Shown: in pieces, positions 11,191 through 20,059 of the stretch
Numbering within the stretch: the stretch's first letter is position 1
Layout of the letters: each line of letters starts with the position of its first letter
NCBI RefSeq assembly: GCF_000427885.1
Contig: NZ_ATYW01000010.1
Coordinates: 1-64,000 of the forward strand
Origin: Glycomyces tenuis DSM 44171
GTDB taxonomy: Bacteria; Actinomycetota; Actinomycetes; Mycobacteriales; Micromonosporaceae
Reading direction: 5' to 3'
DNA: 64,000 nucleotides
Notes under the pieces: model-generated
Database searches by the model: none
What the model was told of the DNA's origin: nothing
What the model saw: only the letters and a program-made list of their open reading frames with translations
Translations under genes and position numbers: made by a program

Positions 11191-12660
11191 TTCCTCCATC
11201 GCCACGACGCACCGCGACGGCGCCGTCGGCGCACCCTCATCAGCGTTCTCGCCGCGCTGGCGCTGGTGCCGGTCACCGTGCTGGCCGGCGCCGGGACCGC
11301 GAACGCCGACACCAGCCAGTTCCGCGGCTTCAACTGGGCCGTCCTCGGCGACAACTTCCAGACCGGACCGCTCGTGCTCGACGGCCTGGACGCGTCGGAC
11401 GACTACGAGACCGTGCGGGCCAAGGCCGACACGGTCTACGACGCCTTCGAGTCCCAGTTCGGCGCCAACACCGTCCGCCTCCCGATCAACACCCACACCG
11501 TCGGCTCGGCGTGGTGGAACGCCTACCGGGCCACCATCGACGCCGCCACCGACCGCGGCTTCAAGGTCATCCTCGCCTACTGGGAGGACGGTGTCGCCTC
11601 CGGCGGGCGCATCACGGACATGGCCGCGTTCAATTCGATGTGGTCCACCGTGACCAGCACATACGGCCCCAACGAACTCATCTACTTCGAGCCGATGAAC
11701 GAGCCCCACGGCTACAGCTCCCAAGAGTGGCGCGACCTCGCGGCCGACTGGCTCGACTACCACTACTCGGCGCCGCCCGGCCGCGTCCTCATCGGCGGGG
11801 TCGGCTTCAGCCAGGACCTGCGCCCGATCTGCGACGACCCCCGGTTCGACGGCACGCTGCTCTCGCTCCACCACTACTCGTTCGACTATGGCGAGAGGAC
11901 ATTCGAAGGCTGGATCGACCACATCGAGTCCCGCCTGGGCGACTGCGCGTCACGAGCGATCCCCACCGAGTTCGGCGCGCCCATGGACAGCGGCCTCGAT
12001 TACGGTGATCCGAACAGCACGAACAACTACGTCCGCTACATCAGGGCGATGACCGAGGTCATGCGCACCAACGACATGGGCGGTGTCTACTGGCCCGCCA
12101 TCGGCGGCAAGACCAACGACACCTACTACGACTTCTACTCGATGTTCGAGCTGACCGGCAGCGGCACCGATCTGCGCCTGACGGTCCGCAACCCGTCCGC
12201 GGCCGACCGGCTGCGCTACGGCTGGGGCGACGACATCGACGGCGGCCGGTTCACCGCCATCGTGAACCGCAACTCCGGAAAGTGCCTCGATGTCGCGGGC
12301 GCCTCGACCGAGGACGGGGCCGAGATCATCCAGTACGACTGCCACGGCGGGTCCAACCAGCAATGGCGCCTGCGGGACCTCGGCGGCGGCTACCACCAGG
12401 TCGTCTCGCAGACGTCGGGCAAATGCCTCGACGTCGACTTGGCCTCGACCGCCGACGGCGCAGCGGCCATCCTGTGGCCGTGCACCGGCGGCCGGAACCA
12501 GCAATGGGAGCTGCGGGAGGTCGGCGGCTTCGTCGAACTGGTCGCCCGCCACTCCGGCAGGTGCCTCGAAGTGCTCGACCAGTCCACCGCCGACGCCGCG
12601 CCGGTGCAGCAGTACTCGTGCTGGGGCGGCGCCAACCAGCAATGGACCATCGCGACATGA
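11185..12660 (+). CDS. Secreted GH5 glycosidase with CBM13
   Basis: A 491-residue secreted enzyme. After an arginine-rich signal peptide (end near ANADTS, residue 37), a GH5 (beta/alpha)8 barrel spans about 42-350 with the acid/base glutamate in EPMNEPHG and the nucleophile in IPTEFGAP. A CBM13 trefoil from about residue 355 has three repeats (NQQWRL, NQQWEL, NQQWTI) closely resembling those of the GH93-like protein. The GH5 subfamily and substrate are not clear from sequence; in this locus a galactan- or arabinogalactan-active enzyme is as likely as a cellulase. The start at 11185 has GAAAGG upstream and the same leader as the preceding gene, 73 bp away. Confidence 0.78.
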   Translation: MRFLHRHDAPRRRRRRTLISVLAALALVPVTVLAGAGTANADTSQFRGFNWAVLGDNFQTGPLVLDGLDASDDYETVRAKADTVYDAFESQFGANTVRLPINTHTVGSAWWNAYRATIDAATDRGFKVILAYWEDGVASGGRITDMAAFNSMWSTVTSTYGPNELIYFEPMNEPHGYSSQEWRDLAADWLDYHYSAPPGRVLIGGVGFSQDLRPICDDPRFDGTLLSLHHYSFDYGERTFEGWIDHIESRLGDCASRAIPTEFGAPMDSGLDYGDPNSTNNYVRYIRAMTEVMRTNDMGGVYWPAIGGKTNDTYYDFYSMFELTGSGTDLRLTVRNPSAADRLRYGWGDDIDGGRFTAIVNRNSGKCLDVAGASTEDGAEIIQYDCHGGSNQQWRLRDLGGGYHQVVSQTSGKCLDVDLASTADGAAAILWPCTGGRNQQWELREVGGFVELVARHSGRCLEVLDQSTADAAPVQQYSCWGGANQQWTIAT

Positions 12661-12682
12661 CGCCGAGCTCGGCTGATCGGGC

Positions 12683-12709
12683 GGGGGCGTCGGTGGCACC
12701 GACGCCCCC
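12683..12709 (+). terminator. Hairpin terminator after GH5 gene
   Basis: A perfect 12-bp stem (GGGGGCGTCGGT / ACCGACGCCCCC) with a three-base loop, followed by GTTTC, 22 bases after the GH5 stop. It separates the hydrolase genes from the ROK regulator. Confidence 0.75.
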
Positions 12710-12794
12710 GTTTCGGCTGCGGAGTGACTTCAGCGGGTCAAGTAAGGTGTTCCGTGCAAGCGTTCGCGCCAGGCGGGTTCCCGAGGAGGATGGG

Positions 12795-13991
12795 TTGAGG
12801 GCGTTCGGGTCGGAGGTTCGCAAACCCACCCTCGTCGCGGTGCTCGACCTGATCCGCGAGCGGGGCACGGTCAGCCGCGTCGAGCTGGCCGAGGCGACCG
12901 GGCTCACGCAGACGTCCATGACGAACGCCATCCGCAAGCTGAGCGAGTTCGGGTTCGTGCGGGATGCGGGGAAGGAGCGGATCAGCCGGGGCACGCCGCG
13001 GCGGCTGCTCGAACTCCAGCCTGAGGCGTGCTACATGGTCGGCGTGCAGTTCGACCGATTCACATCGGTGGGGGTGCTGGTCGACCTGGGCGGACGCATC
13101 GTGATCCGGCGCGAGCTGCCGGTGGCGGGCGAGCGGGACCCGGACGAGGTGCTGCCGGAGCTCACCGAGGCCGTGTCGGCCATGATCGACGCCTCGGGAG
13201 TCCCGCGCTCCAAGGTCCGCGGTATCGGCCTGGCGACCTACGGGCCGCAGGACCGCGGTGCGGGTGTGCTGCTGACACCGCAGCCCACTCCGGCCTGGCG
13301 GGGGTATCCGCTGGCGGCGACGCTCACGGAGGCGACGGGTCTGCCCGTGGTGATCGAGAACGACGCGACCGCCGCCGGGATCGGGGTCGAGGCGCTGGGC
13401 GAGGCGTCGTCGAGCTTCGCGGTCGTGTTCATGGCCGGCGGCATCGGCGGTGGCGTCATCATCGACGGCAATCCCTATCGCGGTGCGAGCTCCAATGGCG
13501 TCGAGCTGGGCCACATCACCGTGGATCCGAACGGTCCGGTCTGCGATTGCGGCAACAACGGCTGCCTGGACAACCTCTCCGGCCCGCGGGCGATCTCGAC
13601 TCGGGCGCTCGAGCACCCGTCATTGGGCTCGCGGCTCGCCCTCGGTGAGGACGAGCTCCAGAACTTCCTGGCGATCGGACGCGCGGGCGTGGCCGGTGAC
13701 GCCGATGCCGCCGCCCTGCTGGAGACCTCGATCCGGTTCCTCGCCATCGGTGCGGTGACGCTGGTGAACATGTTCGACGTCGGCGAGGTGATCCTCGCGG
13801 GGAGTGCCTTCGCCGACTTCGGCTGCCGCTACCGGGACGCCGTCCAGGACCGGCTCGACCGGTCGGTGTTCATGCGTCACGTGCACGACGTGAAGGTGGG
13901 GATCGCCGAGCACGTGGACGACGCTGCGGCCTTCGGCGCGGCGATGGTGCTGCTCCGAGGCCTCCTGGAGACGCCGAGCCCGGCGATCTGA
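12795..13991 (+). CDS. ROK-family transcriptional regulator
   Basis: A 398-residue sugar-responsive regulator. The N-terminal winged helix (RVELAEATGLTQTSMTNAIR, about residues 33-52) is followed by a ROK sugar-kinase-like domain with the structural zinc motif CDCGNNGCLD, the phosphate-binding AGGIGGGVII and an ENDATAA segment. I chose the TTG at 12795 because GAGGAGG lies five bases upstream; the nearby ATG at 12790 runs into a stop at once. It sits after the hydrolases behind a terminator, so it may have its own promoter and add a second layer of sugar control. Its target operator is not identified. Confidence 0.85.
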   Translation: MRAFGSEVRKPTLVAVLDLIRERGTVSRVELAEATGLTQTSMTNAIRKLSEFGFVRDAGKERISRGTPRRLLELQPEACYMVGVQFDRFTSVGVLVDLGGRIVIRRELPVAGERDPDEVLPELTEAVSAMIDASGVPRSKVRGIGLATYGPQDRGAGVLLTPQPTPAWRGYPLAATLTEATGLPVVIENDATAAGIGVEALGEASSSFAVVFMAGGIGGGVIIDGNPYRGASSNGVELGHITVDPNGPVCDCGNNGCLDNLSGPRAISTRALEHPSLGSRLALGEDELQNFLAIGRAGVAGDADAAALLETSIRFLAIGAVTLVNMFDVGEVILAGSAFADFGCRYRDAVQDRLDRSVFMRHVHDVKVGIAEHVDDAAAFGAAMVLLRGLLETPSPAI

Positions 13992-14002
13992 CGAACGACT
14001 GC

Positions 14003-14028
14003 GGGCGGCCGCCGCAAGGCGGCCGCCC
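14003..14028. terminator. Bidirectional hairpin between convergent genes
   Basis: An 11-bp perfect stem (GGGCGGCCGCC / GGCGGCCGCCC) with a GCAA loop lies between the ROK regulator stop and the stop of the convergent cellulase gene. It can serve both strands. Confidence 0.75.
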
Positions 14029-14058
14029 TGTCGTCCTCTCGTTGACGCTTCCTAATTG

Positions 14059-15486
14059 TCAGGGCCGGTTGGCGAGGGCCTCCTTGATCCCTTCGCCGTA
14101 GCCGGTGGGTGTGCCGTCCCAGTCGCTGATCAGGCCTGGCATGTCGCAGTTGGGGTACCAGCTCCAGGCCGTCCAGCCGATGCCGCGGGCATCGGCCCAG
14201 GCGATCAGGCCGTCACTCCAGTCGTGGTCGCAGCCGCCGTCACCGAACTCGCTGAAGACGGTGGGCACCTCGGCGGCGATCGGCGCGATGTCGCGATCCC
14301 AGCAGTCCTGGGTGTTGCATCCGGTCCCCTCGTAGACGTGGACACCGGCGATGAGGTTGCCTTCGGGGTCGGTCGGCATGAAGTCGAGGTAGCCGCCGCA
14401 GCCGTTGCCCCAGCCGTTGCAGGTGACCATCACCGGCTGGGTGGCGCCGGTGGAGCGGACGGCGTCGACCAGGTCCTGCATGCCGGCGGCCTCCCAGCCC
14501 TCGGAGGTGGTGCAGCCGTCCCTCCAGCACTCGTCGGAGATGTCGTGCGGCTCGTTGTACAGGTCGTAGACGACCGCCGGGTTGTCCTTGAACCGCTCGG
14601 CGACCGAGGCCCAGAAGTCGGGGGTGTTGTCGGCGTCGGCCATCAGCCGCTGACCGTCGGCCAGTTCGGTGCCGGGTGAGCTCCAATGCAGATCGAGCAC
14701 GGCGTACATGCCCGCCTCGGTGATCCGATCCACCCAGTCCTCGATGAAGGCCCGGTAGTGCTCGCCGGTCCACTCCGGCGTCGTCTCGCCGTAGCCGAGC
14801 CAGCACTGCTGGTTCATCGGGACGCGGATCGTGTTGGGCTCCCAGGAGGCCATGAGGTCGATCGCCGCGTCGTCGGAGGGCCCGTCGATGAAGCCCCAAC
14901 CGTGGATGCACGGCCATTCGGTGCCGGTGCGGTTGAAACCGTTGAGCACCACCGTCTCGCCTTCGGCGTTGACCAGCCGGTTGCCCTCGGCGTGGAGGGC
15001 GCTGGGCTTGCCCTCGGGAGGTTCGGGTGTCTCGGTCTCAGTGGGGGTCTCCGACGGCTCGCCGTCCTGCTCGCCGCAGACGACGCCGTTGACGGTGAAC
15101 TCCTCGGGGGCCTCGGTGCTGCCCGCGCCGACGAATCCGAACACCTGCCGGGTCTGGCCGGCGGCGATGGAACCGTTCCAGCCGACGTCGGTGCCGGAGA
15201 AGGCGCCGCCGGTCTGGTTCCAGTCGACGTTCCAGGCGCTGGAGACGGTGGTGTCGCCCGGGAACTCCCAGCCCAGGTCCCAGCCGTCGATCGCCTCACC
15301 GGCGGTGATGCTCACATTGGCCTGGAACCCCGAACCCCAGTCGCCGGTCACCTGGTAGTCGACCTCGCAGCCTTCATTCGCTGCGGCCTGCTGGGCGACG
15401 GCGAGGCCGAGTCCCGTCGTCATGATGGCCGCAGCGGCGACCGCGGTCAGTGCCAAGCCCTTTCGCTTGGCTCGGTTGATGTGCAT
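14059..15486 (-). CDS. Secreted GH5 cellulase with N-terminal CBM2
   Basis: A 475-residue secreted endoglucanase-type enzyme. A signal peptide (to about residue 36) is followed by a CBM2 cellulose-binding module (about 39-140, with conserved tryptophans in GWDLGWEFPG and WNVDWNQTGG), a Thr/Glu/Pro linker near 141-160, and a GH5 barrel with acid/base DLYNEPHD and nucleophile VFSEFGDGG. Several cysteine pairs suggest extracellular disulfides. The ATG at 15486 has GAAGGA upstream and begins a proper signal peptide; a longer in-frame start at 15525 gives no better leader. It converges on the ROK gene and is monocistronic. Confidence 0.9.
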   Translation of the reverse strand: MHINRAKRKGLALTAVAAAAIMTTGLGLAVAQQAAANEGCEVDYQVTGDWGSGFQANVSITAGEAIDGWDLGWEFPGDTTVSSAWNVDWNQTGGAFSGTDVGWNGSIAAGQTRQVFGFVGAGSTEAPEEFTVNGVVCGEQDGEPSETPTETETPEPPEGKPSALHAEGNRLVNAEGETVVLNGFNRTGTEWPCIHGWGFIDGPSDDAAIDLMASWEPNTIRVPMNQQCWLGYGETTPEWTGEHYRAFIEDWVDRITEAGMYAVLDLHWSSPGTELADGQRLMADADNTPDFWASVAERFKDNPAVVYDLYNEPHDISDECWRDGCTTSEGWEAAGMQDLVDAVRSTGATQPVMVTCNGWGNGCGGYLDFMPTDPEGNLIAGVHVYEGTGCNTQDCWDRDIAPIAAEVPTVFSEFGDGGCDHDWSDGLIAWADARGIGWTAWSWYPNCDMPGLISDWDGTPTGYGEGIKEALANRP

Positions 15487-15525
15487 GGCGTTGTCCTTCG
15501 GATCGATGTGAGGAATGCTCCACAA

Positions 15526-15545
15526 GAGCAGTAATAACGATGCTC
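15526..15545. promoter_or_regulatory. Inverted repeat upstream of cellulase gene
   Basis: GAGCA and TGCTC separated by ten AT-rich bases lie 40-60 bp before the cellulase start. TTGACA occurs on the minus strand at 15568-15563 but no clear -10 is correctly spaced. The whole stretch 15540-15570 is unusually AT-rich for this genome. It may be the cellulase control region. It is not the TGGGAGCGCTCCCA site of CebR. Confidence 0.3.
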
Positions 15546-15675
15546 ATCTATATTTGATATTTTGTCAACCAGCTTTAGAAAAGATTCGCGGATGCGTTCA
15601 CCGCACGCGAAGGAGCCGCCCGCCTCATCATGGTCCAGACCCTGCGCACACCTCCGAGCGGAACAGTCGGGCGGC

Positions 15676-16950
15676 TCAGGAATCCGCCGCCCCCACGCTC
15701 ACCGACTCGTGGGCCCGCTTTCGGCTCTCGATCCGCTTCGCCGCCGTCGTAGCGCCCAGCGCTCCCAGGACGAAGAGGACGCCCAGGACCAGCCAGCCGA
15801 TGTCCCCGGCGGTGAGGACGAACGCGCCGATCAGTATGGGTCCGACGGATTCCTGAGCCGACCGGCCCAGGTTGAACACCGTCAGGTAGGCGCTCCGCGA
15901 CCGCTCGGGCGCCAGCACATACGACAGTTCCCACGCGCCCACCGCCTGCCACAGTTCGCCGCACGTCAGGAGCAGGCAGGCGAGGAAGACCACCGCGATG
16001 GCCGCGACCGCGCCGTCGAGACGCCCGCCCGCGGCCAGGACCGCGCAGCAGCCCGCCAGCGACGCGGCCGCCCGCCACAGTGCGCTCCTGGCCCGCGACG
16101 CGCCGGTGACGCCCTTGGAGAACGGCACCTGCGCGAAGATCACGGTCACCGTGTTCACGAACAGCAGCACCGACACGAAGCCGTCGCTCACGTCGGGATC
16201 GGCGGCGACGTACAGCGGCAGCCCGACGGTCAGGAGTGTCAGGTGCATGGCGAGGACCCCGTTGGCTCCGGCCATCGCCAGGTACCGCCAATCGGCGACC
16301 GCCCGGAGCCCGGCGAAGGGGCGCCTCGCCTCCACCTCCGGCTCGGTCTCCGGAACGGTCACCAGACACAGGATGAGGCCTCCGGCGAGGAACGCCGCCC
16401 CGGTGCCGATCAGCAGGGATCTGTTGAGCCACAGGTGATCCGAGACGATCAGGGGAGCTGCCGCGAGTGCGCCGATCGAGAACCCGGCGTTGCGGAGCGA
16501 ACGGATCTGGGCCATCGTGCGCGTCCGCGTCCGGTCGTCCATGACCGACCCGACCAGGGCTTGCGTGATGGGACTGGCGGACTGCTGCGCGGCGGCCTGC
16601 GCCGACGCTACGAGGACCAGCCCCGCCACATCGCCGACGAACGCGAGCGCGGCGAAGCAGACGGCGCGCCAGACGAAGATGAGGACGAGCATGCGCTTGG
16701 CCCCGACCCAGTCGGCGATCGAGCCGATCGGCAGCGAGGCCGCAAAGCCGATCGCGGCGGCGATGCCGAGCCCGAAGCCGAGCTCGGACTCGGACAGGCC
16801 GACCGTCCTGGTGAAGAAGATCGCCGAACCGGCCAGGAACATGCCCGTGCCGAAGGAGCTGACGAGCATCGCGGCACACAGGATCGCCGCATCGCGGCCG
16901 GCCGGAATCCACTGCTTCAGGTCCAATCGGGGCAAACGCTCGCTCCTCAC
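15676..16950 (-). CDS. MFS exporter of the phosphonate cluster
   Basis: A 424-residue, 12-segment major facilitator protein, last gene of the phosphonate operon. The loop between segments 2 and 3 carries GSIADWVGAKRM, the usual MFS signature, and LRNAGFSIGALAAAP resembles drug-efflux motif C. Start GTG at 16950 overlaps the stop of the preceding ATP-grasp gene (GTGA), so it is translationally coupled and probably exports the cluster product or protects the producer. Substrate is inferred from position only. Confidence 0.8.
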   Translation of the reverse strand: MRSERLPRLDLKQWIPAGRDAAILCAAMLVSSFGTGMFLAGSAIFFTRTVGLSESELGFGLGIAAAIGFAASLPIGSIADWVGAKRMLVLIFVWRAVCFAALAFVGDVAGLVLVASAQAAAQQSASPITQALVGSVMDDRTRTRTMAQIRSLRNAGFSIGALAAAPLIVSDHLWLNRSLLIGTGAAFLAGGLILCLVTVPETEPEVEARRPFAGLRAVADWRYLAMAGANGVLAMHLTLLTVGLPLYVAADPDVSDGFVSVLLFVNTVTVIFAQVPFSKGVTGASRARSALWRAAASLAGCCAVLAAGGRLDGAVAAIAVVFLACLLLTCGELWQAVGAWELSYVLAPERSRSAYLTVFNLGRSAQESVGPILIGAFVLTAGDIGWLVLGVLFVLGALGATTAAKRIESRKRAHESVSVGAADS

Positions 16951-18212
16951 TGCTCGGTGGTGATCCGGATCAGCTCAGCCGCGGCCCTGGCGCGCCGGTC
17001 CGCCTGTCCCGGCGTCTCGCCGGTGGCGATCACGTGGCCCGAACGCTCCCAGGAGTTGGTGACGGTCCCGGTTTCCGAGCCGACTGCGACGGACACGTCG
17101 CCTTCGACGACGCCCGGCGCGAGGCGGGCGCGTTCGAGGCCGTCGACAGCGCTCACCCGTCCGGTCGGGGCGGTGAGGAACCGGATCGCGGCCGCCCCCT
17201 TGGGACTCGCCGGGACGGAGGGCCGCCCGCCCTCGAGGACGCGCAGGTACTCGCCTGTCAGATCGCAGGGGCGCGACAGGTCGATGAGCTGGACGATGGC
17301 GTCGCCCGGCAGCCTTCCGGCGCACTCGACCAGGTGCGGGCGCCCGCCGAAGCGTATCCATTCGGCGTGCACGACGCCTGTGCGGAACCCGGTGACCTCC
17401 ACCAACCGCCGGGTGGCCGCGATCAGCTCCTCGGCCGGTGCTTCGGGCAGGTCGGCCGGCACGACGTGACCGGCCTCGACCGGGCTCGGCCCATGGCGGA
17501 CCGACTTGGCCGTGACATTCGCGAACTCGAGCGTCCCGTCCGCCACCAGCGCCTCGACGCTGTACTCGGGCCCGTCCAGGCGCTGCTCCACCAGGTATTT
17601 GGGCGGCAGGGCATACCCGGCTCGCTGCCGCGGCTCGTCGGCGGCCGTCGTCGCGGCCCAGACCTCGGCGGCGTCGTCGGTGGCGCCGACAAGGCGGACG
17701 CCGACGCTGGCCTGGCGGTTGGCGGGCTTGACCACGCAGCGACGGCCGTACCGCTCGCGGAACCGCTCGATGCCGTCGGAGCCGCTCACGACCTCCCATT
17801 CGGGCTGGTCGATGCCGCCCGCCGCGGCCCGCTCGCGAAGGAGCGCCTTGTCCCGCAAGAGCCTCGCGGCGGGAATCCCGGCTCCCGGCACCCGCCACGC
17901 CTCGGCCAACGCGGCCGCGGCGACGACGCCGTACTCGAGCAGCGGGACCACCGCCCGGAGCCGGTCGGGCCGGGGCAGCAGGCCGCTCAACCGCTCGGCC
18001 CGCCGTTCGTCCTGTGTGGGCGCTTCGAGGATGCCGGCCAGGCAGGCCAGATGAGCGGTCCGCTCGCGACCGCGCCGGGCCCGGAGCGTGTCGGGCTCGT
18101 CGAGGACGAGGACGCTGCGCGCGGGTAGGAGCCGATCGATGCCGGTCAGGAACACGACGCTCAGCCCGACGGCGACGTGGGTGACGGCACTGAGGTCCGG
18201 TTGCTCTTCCAT
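16947..18212 (-). CDS. ATP-grasp amide/peptide ligase (third copy)
   Basis: A 421-residue ATP-grasp enzyme that likely activates a carboxylate with ATP and joins it to an amine. Characteristic parts are RRCVVKPANRQASVGVRLVG (nucleotide-binding lysine region), KYLVEQRLDGPEYSVEALV, and the metal-binding end HLVECAGRLPGDAIVQLID. The C-terminal tail resembles the biotin-carboxylase-like domain of L-amino acid ligases. It resembles the ligase at 20060-21259 more than the one at 18233-19381. I prefer the ATG at 18212 (GGAG seven bases upstream), though GTG at 18236 would overlap the preceding stop. It is likely to add one residue of a phosphonopeptide. Confidence 0.8.
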   Translation of the reverse strand: MEEQPDLSAVTHVAVGLSVVFLTGIDRLLPARSVLVLDEPDTLRARRGRERTAHLACLAGILEAPTQDERRAERLSGLLPRPDRLRAVVPLLEYGVVAAAALAEAWRVPGAGIPAARLLRDKALLRERAAAGGIDQPEWEVVSGSDGIERFRERYGRRCVVKPANRQASVGVRLVGATDDAAEVWAATTAADEPRQRAGYALPPKYLVEQRLDGPEYSVEALVADGTLEFANVTAKSVRHGPSPVEAGHVVPADLPEAPAEELIAATRRLVEVTGFRTGVVHAEWIRFGGRPHLVECAGRLPGDAIVQLIDLSRPCDLTGEYLRVLEGGRPSVPASPKGAAAIRFLTAPTGRVSAVDGLERARLAPGVVEGDVSVAVGSETGTVTNSWERSGHVIATGETPGQADRRARAAAELIRITTEQ

Positions 18213-18232
18213 GGTCTCGCTCCGATCCGGGT

Positions 18233-19381
18233 TCACCGCTCCGCCGCGCCGAGGCGCCGCAGCCGCTCCCAAGTGCGCTGCGCGGCCTCCTCGTCCGCGG
18301 CGGTGAAGTGGACCTCGCTGTAGGGGCGGTCGGCCGGGTCGACGAGCTCGGCGAACCCGGGGAGGTCACCGAGTCGTTCGCGCAGACCCGGAACGTCGGG
18401 TATCTGCGACCAGCCGAGGATCGGCGGCCGCAATCGCCCACCGGACGCGGCGGGCGTCTCGCCGAGCGCGGCCCGGACGAACTCGTCCCACAGGTCGATA
18501 CCACAGGCGCGCTGGATCATCCTGGCGATGCCGAGCCCGCCCGGTCGCATGGCGATCTCGCCGATCAGCGGCCCGTCGGCCGTCACGAAGACCTCCATGT
18601 GGGTCACGGCGTCTGCCAGGCCGAGGGCCGCGGCGGCCCGCCGATGCAGGTCGAGCAGTTCGCGAGCGACCGGTGAGGCCTGGTCGACGAGGTGGCCGCC
18701 GTAGACGCCGCCGGCGGCGTCGAGCGGCGCGACCGCGTAGCGCGAGACGAGGGCCTGATGGACCGCGCCGTCCCGAACGATGCCGTCGCAGTGGTACTCG
18801 CGCGCACCGGTGACCTGGTGTTCGGCGAGGACCGGTATGCCGCGAGCGGCGAGGCCGTCGAACGCGCCCTCCCTTCGGCGCCTGGCGAAGTCTTCGGCCG
18901 AGGCCACGCGGTGAGTGGTGGCCGCGAGGGCGCCGAAAACCGGTTTGAGCACGATCGGCCAGCCGACGAGCTCGGCGGACCGCGGCACGTCTTCGAGCGT
19001 CGCGGCCTGGACGTAGGGGGTGACGGGCAGCCCGGCCGCGCTCAGCCGATCTTTCATGACGCGCTTGTGGGTCAACGCCAGGGACTGGTCGAAGGTCGCT
19101 CCCGGGACGCCGAGGAGGGCGCGGACGAGTCCGGCTGCGGGAATGCTCTTCTCGGTGGAGGCGATGACGCGTTCCGGGCTCTCGTGCCCGGCGAGCGCGT
19201 AAGCGGCCTCTCTGACCTGCGTGAAGTCCTCGAAGCTGTCGACCAGCTCGGTGCGGCACCCTTCGTAGAGCCCGGCGTACTTCGCTCTGGTGACCACTTG
19301 GAGCCGCACGTCGGGGCGCGAGCGGAGCGCCGCTATGACGTCGGGTTTGTCGGAGTTCATCAGCAGCACGGTTCGGCTCAT
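18233..19381 (-). CDS. ATP-grasp ligase (second copy)
   Basis: A 382-residue ATP-grasp protein of a different subtype from its two neighbours. The N-terminal preATP-grasp part (TVLLMNSDKPDVIAALRSRP) leads to GWPIVLKPVFGALAATTHRV (ATP-binding lysine), VLAEHQVTGAREYHCDGIV and the metal-binding IGEIAMRPGGLGIARMIQ. This C-terminal pattern resembles enzymes that ligate amino acids or peptides. The ATG at 19381 has GGAG six bases upstream and follows the phosphoesterase stop by 19 bp, the largest gap in the operon. It probably forms one amide bond of the product; the substrate is unknown. Confidence 0.78.
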   Translation of the reverse strand: MSRTVLLMNSDKPDVIAALRSRPDVRLQVVTRAKYAGLYEGCRTELVDSFEDFTQVREAAYALAGHESPERVIASTEKSIPAAGLVRALLGVPGATFDQSLALTHKRVMKDRLSAAGLPVTPYVQAATLEDVPRSAELVGWPIVLKPVFGALAATTHRVASAEDFARRRREGAFDGLAARGIPVLAEHQVTGAREYHCDGIVRDGAVHQALVSRYAVAPLDAAGGVYGGHLVDQASPVARELLDLHRRAAAALGLADAVTHMEVFVTADGPLIGEIAMRPGGLGIARMIQRACGIDLWDEFVRAALGETPAASGGRLRPPILGWSQIPDVPGLRERLGDLPGFAELVDPADRPYSEVHFTAADEEAAQRTWERLRRLGAAER

Positions 19382-19400
19382 CGGTGGCTCCAATCGGCGT

Positions 19401-20057
19401 TCACGTGCGGCCCGGGCAGTGGTAGGTGACGGTGGCGGCGGCCTCGTCGACGACCGCCCACGCCGGTGAGGGCCCGCGCCCGGGCGCGGGCTCGGTGACC
19501 GAGCCGACGTTGACGACGTAGCGCGCCCCGGCTTCGAGCTCGAACGGTTCTCCGAAGCGGGGCACGGTCGTCCGCGGTCCGGACAGGTCGGGGCCGAGCC
19601 GGTGGACGGCGCTGCGGTGGTGGTGGCCGTGGACGAGGACCCTGCCGCTGAACGACGCTTCGGCGGGAGACCACATGCCCGGTTCGACCTCCTTCCACGG
19701 CAGGTGGTGTCCGTGGCAGTAGGTGGCGAAGCCGGTGCGGCGCTCGAGCGGCGCGTCCAGCAGCCGATGCGTCCATCGGGGAAGGTCCGAGTCGGGGACG
19801 AGCGAGACGATCCGCTCTTCCTGATTGCCCCGCAGCACGAACGCGCCGTCGACGAGTTCGGCGAGTTCGGGGTCGGCGTCGAAGACCTCGGTGGCGGCCC
19901 GGTATCTGAACGCGTCGACGCTGGACTTGCCGATCTTGCATTCGAAGAGGTCGCCGAGGCTGATGACGTGGTCGACGCCCTCGCGGCCCACCTGTTCCAT
20001 GACGTCGCGGAGCCGGGCGGCATCGCCATGGACATCGGTCACGACCGCGTAGCGCAT
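19401..20057 (-). CDS. Calcineurin-like metallophosphoesterase
   Basis: A 218-residue two-metal phosphoesterase of the YfcE-like type. Metal ligands are visible in TDVHGD (DxH), SLGDLFE (GD), FVLRGNQEE (GNx[DE]), TYCHGHH and VLVHGHHHRS. The third motif has Gln in place of the usual His of GNH[DE], which may alter catalysis. It lies two bases after the first ATP-grasp gene stop. In a biosynthetic operon it could remove a phosphate added by the HPr-kinase-like protein, either finishing the product or acting in self-protection. That role is inference. Confidence 0.75.
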   Translation of the reverse strand: MRYAVVTDVHGDAARLRDVMEQVGREGVDHVISLGDLFECKIGKSSVDAFRYRAATEVFDADPELAELVDGAFVLRGNQEERIVSLVPDSDLPRWTHRLLDAPLERRTGFATYCHGHHLPWKEVEPGMWSPAEASFSGRVLVHGHHHRSAVHRLGPDLSGPRTTVPRFGEPFELEAGARYVVNVGSVTEPAPGRGPSPAWAVVDEAAATVTYHCPGRT

Positions 20058-20059
20058 GC

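Noticed and set aside
15526..15545. CebR cellulose operator before the cellulase gene
   Set aside because: The streptomycete CebR palindrome TGGGAGCGCTCCCA is not present; only a different short inverted repeat is seen.
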